This document shows positions 53,300-63,963 of a stretch of 64,000 nt of DNA, piece by piece (the first letter of the stretch is position 1; each line of letters opens with the position of its first letter). The translations under genes were made by a program, and so were the position numbers. A model generated the notes under the pieces. The model was not told the DNA's origin and searched no databases. It worked only from the letters and a program-made list of their open reading frames with translations. Source of the DNA: Azospirillum sp. 51_20 (GTDB lineage Bacteria > Pseudomonadota > Alphaproteobacteria > RF32 > CAG-239); assembly GCA_001917175.1 (NCBI GenBank), contig MNTV01000020.1, forward strand, positions 136,635 to 200,634, given 5' to 3'.

Positions 53300-53665
53300 T
53301 TACGAATTTTCGTCTTCAAACTTATAATCTTCACGGGATTCCAGGTAACTAAGCTTCATCTCATCTCCGTAAATATAGATAACGAGTGCCGTATACGCCA
53401 AAAGAAAAACCCATGTGCCGATTGATACTTTAAACTCGTTATAGCCTTTCACGTACCACTCCCAATAACGATCCGGCACAAAACCGTCATAAAACGCTAT
53501 AATAAGCCACAACGCGGCGTATATGACCATCCCCAACGACGGCATAATGAACAGAAACGGAATTATGAAAAGCATTGTAAAAACACACAGCAATTCCAAA
53601 CAGCACACGACAATCCTCAGTAAAATTTTAATAACTTCGGTTTTCGTAAGCGATAAAAATTTCAT
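53300..53665 (-). CDS. small membrane protein, paralogue A (immunity-like)
   Basis: 121 aa, four hydrophobic segments, then an acidic tail (ESREDYKFEDENS). It shares with the gene at 53699-54040 the N-terminus MKFLSL and the motif DGFVPDRYWEWYVKGYNEFK (there EGFMPDRYWDWVQQGYNEYK). The 35 nt covering RBS and start codon (53647-53681) are identical to 54023-54057. No known family recognised. Tandem small membrane proteins after an orphan toxin-tail ORF suggest immunity proteins. Confidence 0.75.
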   Translation of the reverse strand: MKFLSLTKTEVIKILLRIVVCCLELLCVFTMLFIIPFLFIMPSLGMVIYAALWLIIAFYDGFVPDRYWEWYVKGYNEFKVSIGTWVFLLAYTALVIYIYGDEMKLSYLESREDYKFEDENS

Positions 53666-53698
53666 GACTCTTTTTCTTTCCGTATCAAAGCGACAGGT

Positions 53699-54040
53699 TT
53701 ATTGAAAATTTTCCGGCAAAAGAGGTTTTAGTTCATCCCGGTAAACAAAACCAACCATCGCGGAATAAGCCAAATAAATCAAAGAAAAAACAATTTTTAT
53801 TTTATACTCGTTATAGCCTTGTTGCACCCAATCCCAATAACGGTCCGGCATAAAACCTTCATATCTCAGCAAAAATACCAACAACACGTCATAGACAATT
53901 AATATAAAAGAAGAAGGCACAATAAATTGCAACGACACGATAAGAGCCATCGAATAAATTACCAATAAGGCTAATACGCCTGTCACAACATTAAACAAGA
54001 ACGTAACAGCTTTTGGATTTTTAAGCGATAAAAATTTCAT
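53699..54040 (-). CDS. small membrane protein, paralogue B (immunity-like)
   Basis: 113 aa, four hydrophobic segments separated by the conserved EGFMPDRYWDWVQQGYNEYK loop. It is diverged from paralogue A except at that loop and across the identical 35-nt start region, so the pair arose by duplication with partial conversion. It starts 35 nt after the tail ORF at 54076-54324, the place where an immunity gene would follow its toxin. Confidence 0.75.
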   Translation of the reverse strand: MKFLSLKNPKAVTFLFNVVTGVLALLVIYSMALIVSLQFIVPSSFILIVYDVLLVFLLRYEGFMPDRYWDWVQQGYNEYKIKIVFSLIYLAYSAMVGFVYRDELKPLLPENFQ

Positions 54041-54075
54041 GACTCTTTTTCTTTCCTTACCACTGATAAAAAATG

Positions 54076-54324
54076 TTATTTGCCGTCAAACAGTTTGTCA
54101 ATAGTTTTATCGACAAACGCCCCTACCGTCTCACCAATCACAGGGTTCAAAATTTCCCTCATCACCGGCGCCCCCGCTACACCAAAAAGTTTTCTGTTAA
54201 TCTCTTTACCTGCCACGCCTCCGGCAATATTACTCAGTACATTTTTAACATAATCGCCGCCGCGATTTTCACTGCTGCCCACACCATAAACTATGCCAAA
54301 GTCAATACCGAAGACAGCTCGCAA
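54076..54324 (-). CDS. orphan Gly-rich tail ORF, toxin-C-terminus-like
   Basis: 82 aa from a TTG start with GGAGG 6 nt upstream. It is rich in Gly and Val with amphipathic helices (NVLSNIAGGVAGKEI, VGAFVDKTIDKLF) and contains GSSEN, comparable with the GNSEN of the fragment at 15051-15281. No signal peptide. It is in frame with, and only 7 codons after, the stop of the upstream membrane gene. I read it as the C-terminal end of a polymorphic toxin or effector kept as an orphan cassette; this is inference. Confidence 0.5.
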   Translation of the reverse strand: MRAVFGIDFGIVYGVGSSENRGGDYVKNVLSNIAGGVAGKEINRKLFGVAGAPVMREILNPVIGETVGAFVDKTIDKLFDGK

Positions 54325-54342
54325 AAAATGCCTCCGGGATCG

Positions 54343-54624
54343 TTAAAAACACGAACGCAAAAACGTCCCGCTTTCTTCCGGGAAAAACTGCATAACCAGC
54401 AGCGCCGCAATCGAAAAGGCGATAACGGCATAACAAAACGGCTTCCAATACCGGCTGTCCTTGTAACCGACCAGATAAACGTCAAGCACGGGGAGAATAA
54501 CGTAAAAGGAAATGTCCCATCCAAAACCGTTATATTCCGGCACGACGAAAATCATACGGACGAGAGCTGCCGTCAGCAAAACCGCCGCGGCCGCGCCCAG
54601 AAAAGGCAGTTTTTCCCAACTCAA
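54343..54624 (-). CDS. small membrane protein C
   Basis: 93 aa from a TTG at 54624 with GGAG 7 nt upstream; an earlier TTG at 54654, which overlaps the previous gene, lacks a good RBS. Three hydrophobic segments (FLGAAAAVLLTAALV, FYVILPVLDVYLV, FCYAVIAFSIAALLVMQF). KDSRYWKP recalls the PDRYW motif of paralogues A and B, so it may be a distant relative. Confidence 0.6.
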   Translation of the reverse strand: MSWEKLPFLGAAAAVLLTAALVRMIFVVPEYNGFGWDISFYVILPVLDVYLVGYKDSRYWKPFCYAVIAFSIAALLVMQFFPEESGTFLRSCF

Positions 54625-54646
54625 AGCTTTTCTCCTTTCCTTAAAG

Positions 54647-54949
54647 TCAGTCAACGGGATACAACAGAATTAACGTTTCAATTTCCGACGAAAAAACATA
54701 TGTCAGCAACAGAAGAAGCAGACAAACACCGCTGAAAACCGCTGCCATCTTCCGATATTCGGGAGAAGTCAAATTAAATTGGAGCCATTTAAGCATAAAA
54801 ATCAAGGGAACAAATACTCCCAACTCCACCCAACTCAACCGGTGAACCATGCCGAATTCAAACATCCATTTGAGAATGACCCATAATGCCAAAACGGCAA
54901 AGATGACGGCCGGACGCCGGCTGCTTTTCTGTTCTGTATCGTTTTCCAT
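54647..54949 (-). CDS. small membrane protein D
   Basis: 100 aa from the ATG at 54949 (GGTGA upstream). A charged N-terminus (MENDTEQKSSRRP) precedes three hydrophobic segments (AVIFAVLALWVILKWMF, LGVFVPLIFMLKWL, FSGVCLLLLLLTYVF). First gene of the minus-strand cluster, divergent from hppA. Not recognised. Confidence 0.6.
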   Translation of the reverse strand: MENDTEQKSSRRPAVIFAVLALWVILKWMFEFGMVHRLSWVELGVFVPLIFMLKWLQFNLTSPEYRKMAAVFSGVCLLLLLLTYVFSSEIETLILLYPVD

Positions 54950-55117
54950 AATGTCACCATAACACACTCCCGTTGAAAAATCCACCGCAAACGACAATCT
55001 GTATACGCAAACGGCCGGGCGCAAAAAGGCATTATTTATGCTTGCAATAATGAAAGAGAAGTTATAGGCTGATGGCATTAAGTTGTTTAACCCAATTTAA
55101 TTATGAGGAATAATATT

Positions 55118-57541
<2,424 letters not shown>

Positions 57542-57561
57542 ACTGCCGCTCAAACGGAAAC

Positions 57562-57610
57562 TGCAATAAAAATCCTCAAAATTGCTCACAATTTTGAGGA
57601 TTTTATTGCA
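57562..57610 (+). terminator. very long inverted-repeat terminator after hppA
   Basis: Arms TGCAATAAAAATCCTCAAAA and TTTTGAGGATTTTATTGCA pair over more than 20 bp (one bulged A) around a short loop with TTG/CAA; it is far longer than other terminators in the window and directly abuts the lptF promoter. Confidence 0.85.
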
Positions 57611-57632
57611 TATTCGTTTTATATCTTATAGT
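57606..57632 (+). promoter_or_regulatory. candidate promoter of lptF-lptD-surA-rsmA
   Basis: TTGCAT (57606-57611), 15-nt spacer, TATAGT (57627-57632). The predicted start near 57639 would leave only a few nt before the ATG at 57643. Confidence 0.42.
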
Positions 57633-57642
57633 ATCGCCTAAA

Positions 57643-58764
57643 ATGAAAAAATTAAACATTTACATTTCCCGCCAGATATTTGTCGGGTTTCTCCTGGTCA
57701 CTTTTTCGCTGATGTCGATTTTGTGGCTCACTCAGTCTTTGCGTTTTGTCGAACTGGTCACCAACAAGGGACTGCCGCTCAGTCTGTTCATCAAAATGAC
57801 CTCCTGCCTGATGCCCCGGCTGTTTTCCCTGCTGTCGCCGATTTCCGTATTCGTGGCGGTTCTGTTCGTTTACAACCGGATGCTTTCCGACCGCGAACTG
57901 GTGGTTATGCAGTCGGCGGGCATCAGCCCCTGGCAAAACGCCAGACCGGCGATTTATTTCGGCCTGGCGATGTCGGTTTTCGGCCTCTACGTCAACAACT
58001 TCGCCATTCCCGATGCGGAAAAGGCCTTTGCCGACCTGGAATGGCAGGTTAAAAACGACGTTTCGCACCTGATGTTCCGGGAAGGGGAATTCACCACCCT
58101 GCAAAACGGCCTCACCGTTTTTATTACCGCCCATGAAAAGGACGGCTCGGTGCAGGGCGTTCTGATCAACGACGAGCGCAACCCCAAAGCCAAAGTGACG
58201 GTTTCGGCCGAACACGGCGTCATCATTTATACCGAAAAAGGCCCCCGTCTGATCATGATCAACGGCGTCCGTCAGGAAATCGACAATAAAAGCGGACAGT
58301 TTTCCTCGCTTTCCTTTGACCGCTATTCAATCGACTTCGGCACCACCTCATCGGGCAAAAAGCGCGACGATTCGGCCCGTTCAAAAACGCTGACCGAACT
58401 GTTTGACGCCGGGTCCAACCCCGAACTGACGCCGCAGGAAGCCAACCGCTACATTCTGGAAGGCCACCGCCGGCTGATGAATCCTTTTTACAATCTGGTG
58501 ATGGCGCTTCTGGCCTGCACCGGACTTCTGGTCGGCAACTTCAATCGCCGCGGCCAGGGAAAAATCATCTCCTGTTCGATCGCGGCAATGGTTCTGATCG
58601 AAGCCGGCGACCTCGCTTTCGGCAATCTCTGCGGCAAAAGCCTCTATTTTCTCACCTTGCTTTATGCCAACCTGATTGTGCCTTTTATTGTCTGCCTGTA
58701 CCTGTTGTTCTTTTATAATCCGGCCTGGTTCACCCGCCGGAATTCAAACCGGAGCGCAAGATAA
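57643..58764 (+). CDS. lptF: LPS export permease of the LptF/LptG family
   Basis: 373 aa. Three N-terminal membrane helices, a periplasmic beta-jellyroll domain (about 120-265) and three C-terminal helices (about 275-365). MLSDRELVVMQSAGISPW is the cytosolic coupling segment of the family. Transfers LPS from the inner membrane to LptC/A with the LptB ATPase. Normally lptF and lptG lie together; only one is present here, so the F versus G label is tentative. No RBS visible; possibly leaderless. Ends 1 nt into lptD. Confidence 0.88.
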   Translation: MKKLNIYISRQIFVGFLLVTFSLMSILWLTQSLRFVELVTNKGLPLSLFIKMTSCLMPRLFSLLSPISVFVAVLFVYNRMLSDRELVVMQSAGISPWQNARPAIYFGLAMSVFGLYVNNFAIPDAEKAFADLEWQVKNDVSHLMFREGEFTTLQNGLTVFITAHEKDGSVQGVLINDERNPKAKVTVSAEHGVIIYTEKGPRLIMINGVRQEIDNKSGQFSSLSFDRYSIDFGTTSSGKKRDDSARSKTLTELFDAGSNPELTPQEANRYILEGHRRLMNPFYNLVMALLACTGLLVGNFNRRGQGKIISCSIAAMVLIEAGDLAFGNLCGKSLYFLTLLYANLIVPFIVCLYLLFFYNPAWFTRRNSNRSAR

Positions 58765-60980
58765 TGTCATTCAAACCGTTCAAATACGCCTTGCTGGCGG
58801 CAGGCTTCGGAAGCGCCGCGCTGCTGCCGTTCTGGTCGTTTGCCGAAAGCGCTCCGGCGCCGAAGCGCGAACGCACGGAAATTCACTTCAGCGCCGATCA
58901 GGTGGAAGAAAACTCCGAAACCAAAGTGATTACCGCCACCGGTAACGTTAACATCGTCCGCGAGGGCACCACCCTTAAAGCCGACAAAATCACGTATGAC
59001 CGCAAAAACGACAAAATCACCGCCGACGGCCACGTCAATATCATTCAGCCGGACGGAACCACCGTCTTTGCCGACAGCGCCGAACTGGAAGACAAAATGT
59101 CAAAAGGCGCAATTCACGAAGTGAAAATGATTCTCGCCGACGAAAGCCGGGTCGCCGCCCGCCGCATCAAACAGTCGGAAAACAAAAACAAATATTTCTT
59201 TTACGGCGTTTATTCACCCTGCGACGTCTGCGAAGACAACCCGTCCCCCCTGTGGCAGATAAAAGCGCGCAAAATCACCCACGACGCCGCCAACAAAGAC
59301 GTTTATTACCAGGACGCGTTTATCCAGATCAAAGACATACCGGTATTTTATACCCCGTTCATGTCGCACCCCGACCCGACGGTCAAACGGCGTTCCGGCT
59401 TTCTGCCGCCGTCGATGCGTTCCACCTCTTATCTCGGCAGCTCGCTCGAACTCCGCTATTTCTGGAACATCTCCGACCATGAAGACCTGCTGTTTTCGCC
59501 GCTTTTAAGCGCCGATCAGGGCGTGGTCTGGGGCGGCAGATACCGCAAAATGCTCTATAACGGCGAACTGAACCTGTCCGGTTCTTACATGAAAGACAAA
59601 GACACCGACGAAAACCGCTACGGCATCTTCGCCAACGGACGTTATGAGATTAACGACCTCTGGCTGGGAAGTTTTGACATCAACTACGCTTCCGACAGTT
59701 CCTATTTAAAAGACCTCTCGCTGCCGGGCAAAACCGAAACCTGGCTGACTTCGCACGCCGCGCTCGAACGCTTCGAAAACCGCGATTATGCCGCCGTTGA
59801 GGCCTATTCCTACAAGCTGGTCAGCTATTCCCTCAAAGAGTATCACGCTTCCGAATTTGAAAAACGCGATTACAGCAAACCTTATATTCTGCCGCTTATC
59901 ACCTATGAACACATCGGCGAGGCCAACAGCTACGGCGCCTATTTCAAAAACACCGTCAGCACCGCTTCCGTATACCGCGAACGCGACGAAACCAAAACCC
60001 AGCGGGCAACCATGATCAATTCCTGGAACCTGCCTTATACCAGCCCTTACGGCGAAAAATACAAGTTCGTGGCTTCGGTCAAATCGGACGTCTATTACAT
60101 TGACAAATACGTCAACGACTATGACAACAGCTATACCGGCGCCGTCGGCCGGGTATTTCCGCAGGCGGGGTTGGAGTGGCGGCTGCCGTTCGTTAAAGCG
60201 ACGGAAAGCTCGCGCCAGATCATCGAACCGATCATCGTGGCCGTGGCAGCGCCGAACGGAGGCAACAAAATCAACAAAATCCCCAACGAAGACAGCCTTA
60301 ACGCCCAGCTGGACGACACCAACATCTTAAACCTGGACCGCTACAACGGCTATGACCGGAACGATACCGGCAGCCGCATCAGTTACGGTTTCAACTGGAG
60401 TTCTTACGGCAACATTATCGGCCGCACCTCCATGTTCATCGCCCAGAGCTACTACTTTGACGAAGACGAAAGCTTTTCGCAAAGCCTTGGCGACAACAGT
60501 CATTTCAGTGACTATGTCGGCCGCGTTTACGCCTCGCCGGCCTCATACCTCGACTTCAACTACCGGTTCCGCATCGACCGCACCGACTATTCGCTGAAAT
60601 ACAACGAAATCAACGCCAAAATCGGCCCCGACGTTTTGTCGGCCTACATTGCCTTCACCTCAATCAAAGGGCGCAAGGACGATCGGGCGGACAGCGGGCT
60701 TTATTTCTTCGACGACTACCGGGAAAGAAAGGAACTCTACACCTCAATCCAGGCCAAAATTTCCCGCGACTGGAGAATCACCGCCTACAACCGCCAGGAT
60801 CTGACTAAAGGGTCGGTCGGATCGCTTGAACACGGCGGCAAGATAATTTATGAAGACGAATGCTTTAAATTGGTCTTTGACATTCATAAATACAACTCGA
60901 CCGACCCCGACTACGAAGACGGCTACGAATATTCCGCCACGTTTCTCTTGAAAACGCTCGGCGGCATCGGTTCAAACTAA
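58764..60980 (+). CDS. lptD: LPS-assembly protein LptD
   Basis: 738 aa. Signal peptide (about 1-27), N-terminal LptA/OstA-like jellyroll (about 35-140, repeated ADKITYDRKNDKITADGHV), then a large beta barrel (about 200-738) that inserts LPS in the outer leaflet. A CDVC pair at about 153-156 sits where disulfide Cys are expected, but the E. coli four-Cys pattern is not complete. ATG overlaps the lptF stop (TAATG). Confidence 0.94.
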   Translation: MSFKPFKYALLAAGFGSAALLPFWSFAESAPAPKRERTEIHFSADQVEENSETKVITATGNVNIVREGTTLKADKITYDRKNDKITADGHVNIIQPDGTTVFADSAELEDKMSKGAIHEVKMILADESRVAARRIKQSENKNKYFFYGVYSPCDVCEDNPSPLWQIKARKITHDAANKDVYYQDAFIQIKDIPVFYTPFMSHPDPTVKRRSGFLPPSMRSTSYLGSSLELRYFWNISDHEDLLFSPLLSADQGVVWGGRYRKMLYNGELNLSGSYMKDKDTDENRYGIFANGRYEINDLWLGSFDINYASDSSYLKDLSLPGKTETWLTSHAALERFENRDYAAVEAYSYKLVSYSLKEYHASEFEKRDYSKPYILPLITYEHIGEANSYGAYFKNTVSTASVYRERDETKTQRATMINSWNLPYTSPYGEKYKFVASVKSDVYYIDKYVNDYDNSYTGAVGRVFPQAGLEWRLPFVKATESSRQIIEPIIVAVAAPNGGNKINKIPNEDSLNAQLDDTNILNLDRYNGYDRNDTGSRISYGFNWSSYGNIIGRTSMFIAQSYYFDEDESFSQSLGDNSHFSDYVGRVYASPASYLDFNYRFRIDRTDYSLKYNEINAKIGPDVLSAYIAFTSIKGRKDDRADSGLYFFDDYRERKELYTSIQAKISRDWRITAYNRQDLTKGSVGSLEHGGKIIYEDECFKLVFDIHKYNSTDPDYEDGYEYSATFLLKTLGGIGSN

Positions 60981-60994
60981 CCAAGGAGTTACTT

Positions 60995-62056
60995 ATGATC
61001 AAGAAAATGCTGCTGGCCCTGTGCCTGATGTTCTCCGCCGAAGCCCGGGCTCAGTTTGCTGCCGGCTATGCGCCCGTCCGGCCGGAAGCCGCCCCTTCGG
61101 GGGAAGAACAGCAATCGGTATTGTTCCGTCAGGCCCCCGCGCCGGCGGAAGCCGCGCCCCGTCCCGCGGAGCCCGAAAACATCCGCAAACCGACGCCCTA
61201 TACCGGCTCTATCCGCATTCTGGCGCAGGTTAACGGCGACATCATCACCACCGAAGACATCAACCACCGGGTGCGCGCCTTCTGCATGACCACCGGCATT
61301 CCCTACAACCGGCAGACCAAACTGCTGATCATCAACAAAGTCATGCAAAACACCATCGACGAAAAGCTGAAGGCTCAGGAAGCCGCCCGCAGCCAGATAG
61401 AAATCGGCGAAAAGGAAATTGACAACGCCGTCGGCGTCTTCTGCCAGAACAACGGCATCAGCCGCAGCCGGCTCAGCCAAATGCTGAAGGATTCCGGCGT
61501 CAGTCCGGAGGTTTTCCGCGAACAGCTGAAAACCGACCTTGCATGGATCCGCGTCGTCCATCGCGGCACCATGGGAGAAACCATCACCCAGCCGGAAATC
61601 GAGGAAGCCCTCGCCGTTGCCAAACGCGATATGAGCAAGCCCAAATTCATGCTTTCCGAAATCGTAATTTCCGCCAAAGACGCCAAACATATTTCCCAGC
61701 TGGCCGAAAATCTTCGTCAGGATCCCCGTTTTGAACTTTACGCCGCGCAGTTTTCGCAAAGCCCGAGTTCGTCTTCGGGCGGCAAACTCGGCTGGGTTAC
61801 GGAAGGCCAGCTGCCGCCGGAACTGGAAAAGCATATCAAAAACCTTTCTTCCGGAGAAGTCAGCGATCCGATCCTCTACAACGGCGACTATTACATTTTC
61901 AAAGTCGAGAAAAAATTCGACCCGGACAAAGACCGGATGCCGCTGCCTTCAAACGAGGAAGTGAAAAACATGCTGCAAAACCAAAAGAACGAACGCTATG
62001 CCGAAGAGCGCATGCAGGAACTGCGCCAGCGGGCGGTTATTGAACTGAAAGAATAA
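60995..62056 (+). CDS. surA: periplasmic chaperone/peptidyl-prolyl isomerase SurA
   Basis: 353 aa. Signal peptide (about 1-19), Pro/Ala-rich linker, SurA N-terminal helical domain (about 70-200), a single parvulin domain (about 217-307, with QSPSSSSGGKLGWV) and a C-terminal helix. E. coli SurA has two parvulin domains. It escorts outer-membrane proteins such as LptD, its operon neighbour. RBS AAGGAG. Confidence 0.93.
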   Translation: MIKKMLLALCLMFSAEARAQFAAGYAPVRPEAAPSGEEQQSVLFRQAPAPAEAAPRPAEPENIRKPTPYTGSIRILAQVNGDIITTEDINHRVRAFCMTTGIPYNRQTKLLIINKVMQNTIDEKLKAQEAARSQIEIGEKEIDNAVGVFCQNNGISRSRLSQMLKDSGVSPEVFREQLKTDLAWIRVVHRGTMGETITQPEIEEALAVAKRDMSKPKFMLSEIVISAKDAKHISQLAENLRQDPRFELYAAQFSQSPSSSSGGKLGWVTEGQLPPELEKHIKNLSSGEVSDPILYNGDYYIFKVEKKFDPDKDRMPLPSNEEVKNMLQNQKNERYAEERMQELRQRAVIELKE

Positions 62057-62059
62057 AAA

Positions 62060-62881
62060 ATGCTGCCCGGTCTTCGCGAAACGGTCGAAAAACACGGCTT
62101 GCTGGCGTCTAAAGCGCTGGGACAGAACTTTCTGCTCGACCGCAACATTACCGACAAAATCATCCGCCTCAGCTTAAACCGGCAGGGGCTGTCTTCTTTT
62201 GCCGGCAGCAACGTCTGCGAAATCGGCCCCGGACCGGGCGGATTGACGCGGGCGGTGCTGGAAGCCGCCCCGGCTTCGCTGACGGTTATCGAGATGGATC
62301 CCCGCTGCATTGCGATCATGGAAGAACTGAAAGAACAAACAAACGTTCCTTTCCGCATCGTCAACGGCGACGCCCTCACTTTCGACCTTTCCCGGGAAAT
62401 CGAAGCGCCCCGCCAGCTTGTCAGCAACCTGCCCTACAACGTTTCGGTGCCGCTTTTGACCGGCTGGCTGAAACAGGCCGGCAGCTACCGGGCAATGACG
62501 CTTATGTTCCAAAAAGAAGTGGCGGAAAGGATTACCGCTCCCACCCGCTGCAAAGACTACGGCCGGCTCTCGGTGCTGGCGCAGCTGACCTGCGACATCG
62601 CAAAGCTTCTGGAACTGCCGCCGGAATGCTTTACCCCGGCACCGAAAATCCGTTCGACGGTTTTGCTGTTTACTCCGAAAACCGAAATTCCCGCTGCCGA
62701 AACGCTGGCAAAAGTCGAAAAAATCACCTCGCTCGCCTTCGGCCAGCGGCGCAAAATGCTGCGCCAAAGCTTAAAAGCAATGCCCGGTCTGCTTGACAAA
62801 TGCCGCGATCTCGGCATTGAGCCGACCGCCCGCGCCGAAGAACTGCCGCCGGAAGCTTTCCTGCGCCTGGCCGAAAACTGA
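62060..62881 (+). CDS. rsmA: 16S rRNA dimethyladenosine methyltransferase
   Basis: 273 aa. Dimethylates A1518 and A1519 of 16S rRNA. KALGQNFLLD (18-27), SAM motif EIGPGPGG (54-61), catalytic NLPY (123-126). It starts 3 nt after surA. The usual lptD-surA-pdxA-rsmA order of proteobacteria lacks pdxA here. Confidence 0.97.
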   Translation: MLPGLRETVEKHGLLASKALGQNFLLDRNITDKIIRLSLNRQGLSSFAGSNVCEIGPGPGGLTRAVLEAAPASLTVIEMDPRCIAIMEELKEQTNVPFRIVNGDALTFDLSREIEAPRQLVSNLPYNVSVPLLTGWLKQAGSYRAMTLMFQKEVAERITAPTRCKDYGRLSVLAQLTCDIAKLLELPPECFTPAPKIRSTVLLFTPKTEIPAAETLAKVEKITSLAFGQRRKMLRQSLKAMPGLLDKCRDLGIEPTARAEELPPEAFLRLAEN

Positions 62882-63120
62882 CCACGACAGCCCCCGAACG
62901 ACGGATTCGCACACTGCCGGCAACTTTCGGCACGGCCTTAAACGATACCCCCGGACAACGGATCCGGCAATTTCCGGCGCGGCAGTAAACGGCGCTTGTT
63001 CGCTTTCAACAACCGTATCCCGTATCGCCTTGCTCTGCCCGGCAGCAATTGTTCCCGAAAGCAGCGTATTTTCGTCATGGCGCCCTTTTTCAGACAGAAA
63101 AAATAAAATTTTGTCAATTT
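62882..63120. other. gene-free stretch with a diverged tandem pair
   Basis: Two related stretches of about 45-55 nt, CCCCCGAACGACGGATTCG (from 62890) and CCCCCGGACAACGGATCCG (from 62949), each followed by CGGCAA or GGCAATTT blocks. No gene or terminator for rsmA was found. Confidence 0.45.
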
Positions 63121-63149
63121 TTGGCTTGAAAAATTTGAACGTTTATGCT
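63121..63149 (+). promoter_or_regulatory. candidate promoter of the last gene
   Basis: TTGGCT (63121-63126), 17-nt spacer, TATGCT (63144-63149), 50 nt before the ATG at 63199. Confidence 0.5.
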
Positions 63150-63198
63150 ATCCGTAAATTTAGTCAATTTATTATTAATAAAATTAAAAACCGACCAT

Positions 63199-63750
63199 AT
63201 GAAAAGAAAAGATGTTTTCGCCGCTTTTGCCCGCAAACTCGGCATCAGCAGACAGAATCTGGAAAATTACCGGATTAATGATGGCAGGATTTATCTTCCG
63301 TATTTGCAGAGCATTTTTACCGACATCAAAAAACAGCTCCAAAGCGACCGGAAAAACTACAATCTCGTCGACGAATTCAGCGCCAGGTCCGCTAACCCGT
63401 GGGCCTATCTCCGAACGGACGCCGGCCTTCTCACTCTGGTGCGGCTGCTTACCCTGCACACCGGACGAACGGCGGCCAAAGTCAGGGCGGAATGCACCCG
63501 GCCGCGGATCACGCCCTCTTTGCTGTGGGAATTTCTGGCGGTACAGATGGAAACCTCTGTCGACAAACTGGACAGGGAAATGTCGGTCAGGGACATCAAA
63601 CTGCCGTTAACCGGCAATGAAAGCCATTCCTGGCTGACGTTCGTCATCTGGGGCGACAATATCTTCGGCGACGGCACTCTGAGCGAGCGCGCCGACGAAA
63701 TCGCCGGGATGAAAGTCAGCGAACTGTTTTCTTTCTGGACTCGTCCGTAA
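63199..63750 (+). CDS. hypothetical protein with possible N-terminal HTH
   Basis: 183 aa from the ATG at 63199; an upstream in-frame ATG at 63145 falls in AT-rich promoter-like DNA. The N-terminus (VFAAFARKLGISRQNLENYR) looks like a helix-turn-helix of regulator or phage type. The remaining part is mostly helical with no recognised domain. It has its own promoter and terminator. A DNA-binding or phage-related regulator is possible but weakly supported. Confidence 0.6.
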   Translation: MKRKDVFAAFARKLGISRQNLENYRINDGRIYLPYLQSIFTDIKKQLQSDRKNYNLVDEFSARSANPWAYLRTDAGLLTLVRLLTLHTGRTAAKVRAECTRPRITPSLLWEFLAVQMETSVDKLDREMSVRDIKLPLTGNESHSWLTFVIWGDNIFGDGTLSERADEIAGMKVSELFSFWTRP

Positions 63751-63766
63751 AGCGGACTTCACGTCT

Positions 63767-63803
63767 AAAAAAGAGAAGCCTTGAAAGCGGCTTCTCTTTT
63801 TTT
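63767..63803 (+). terminator. intrinsic terminator of the last gene
   Basis: AGAGAAGCC / GGCTTCTCT stem with T-run, 17 nt past the stop. Confidence 0.92.
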
Positions 63804-63890
63804 GTGCTTCAAACGTCTGCATAAACAGGCCGATACGAACATACCGCCCGGCCGCAAAGCTTGCGAAGCTTTACATTCAAGGACAGCACC
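63804..63890. repeat. dispersed repeat family, module 2, inverted copy
   Basis: Reads like the reverse complement of 16545-16650: after the terminator T-run come CTTCAAACGTCTG, a CAGGCCGATA block, ACATACCGCCCGGCCGCAAAG and CTTGCGAAGC. Because the gene here is on the plus strand, the orientation relative to the terminated gene is the same as in the other copies. Confidence 0.65.
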
Positions 63891-63940
63891 GGCTAACGGC
63901 CGTCCGCATCCCCGCTTTGGCCGGCGGAAACTTATGCCGG

Positions 63941-63963
63941 AAAAACCCGCCTCAAAAGCGGGC
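63941..63963 (-). terminator. possible terminator of a gene entering from the right
   Basis: Minus strand CCCGC-TTTTGAG-GCGGG followed by five T; suggests a convergent gene beyond the window edge. Confidence 0.5.
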
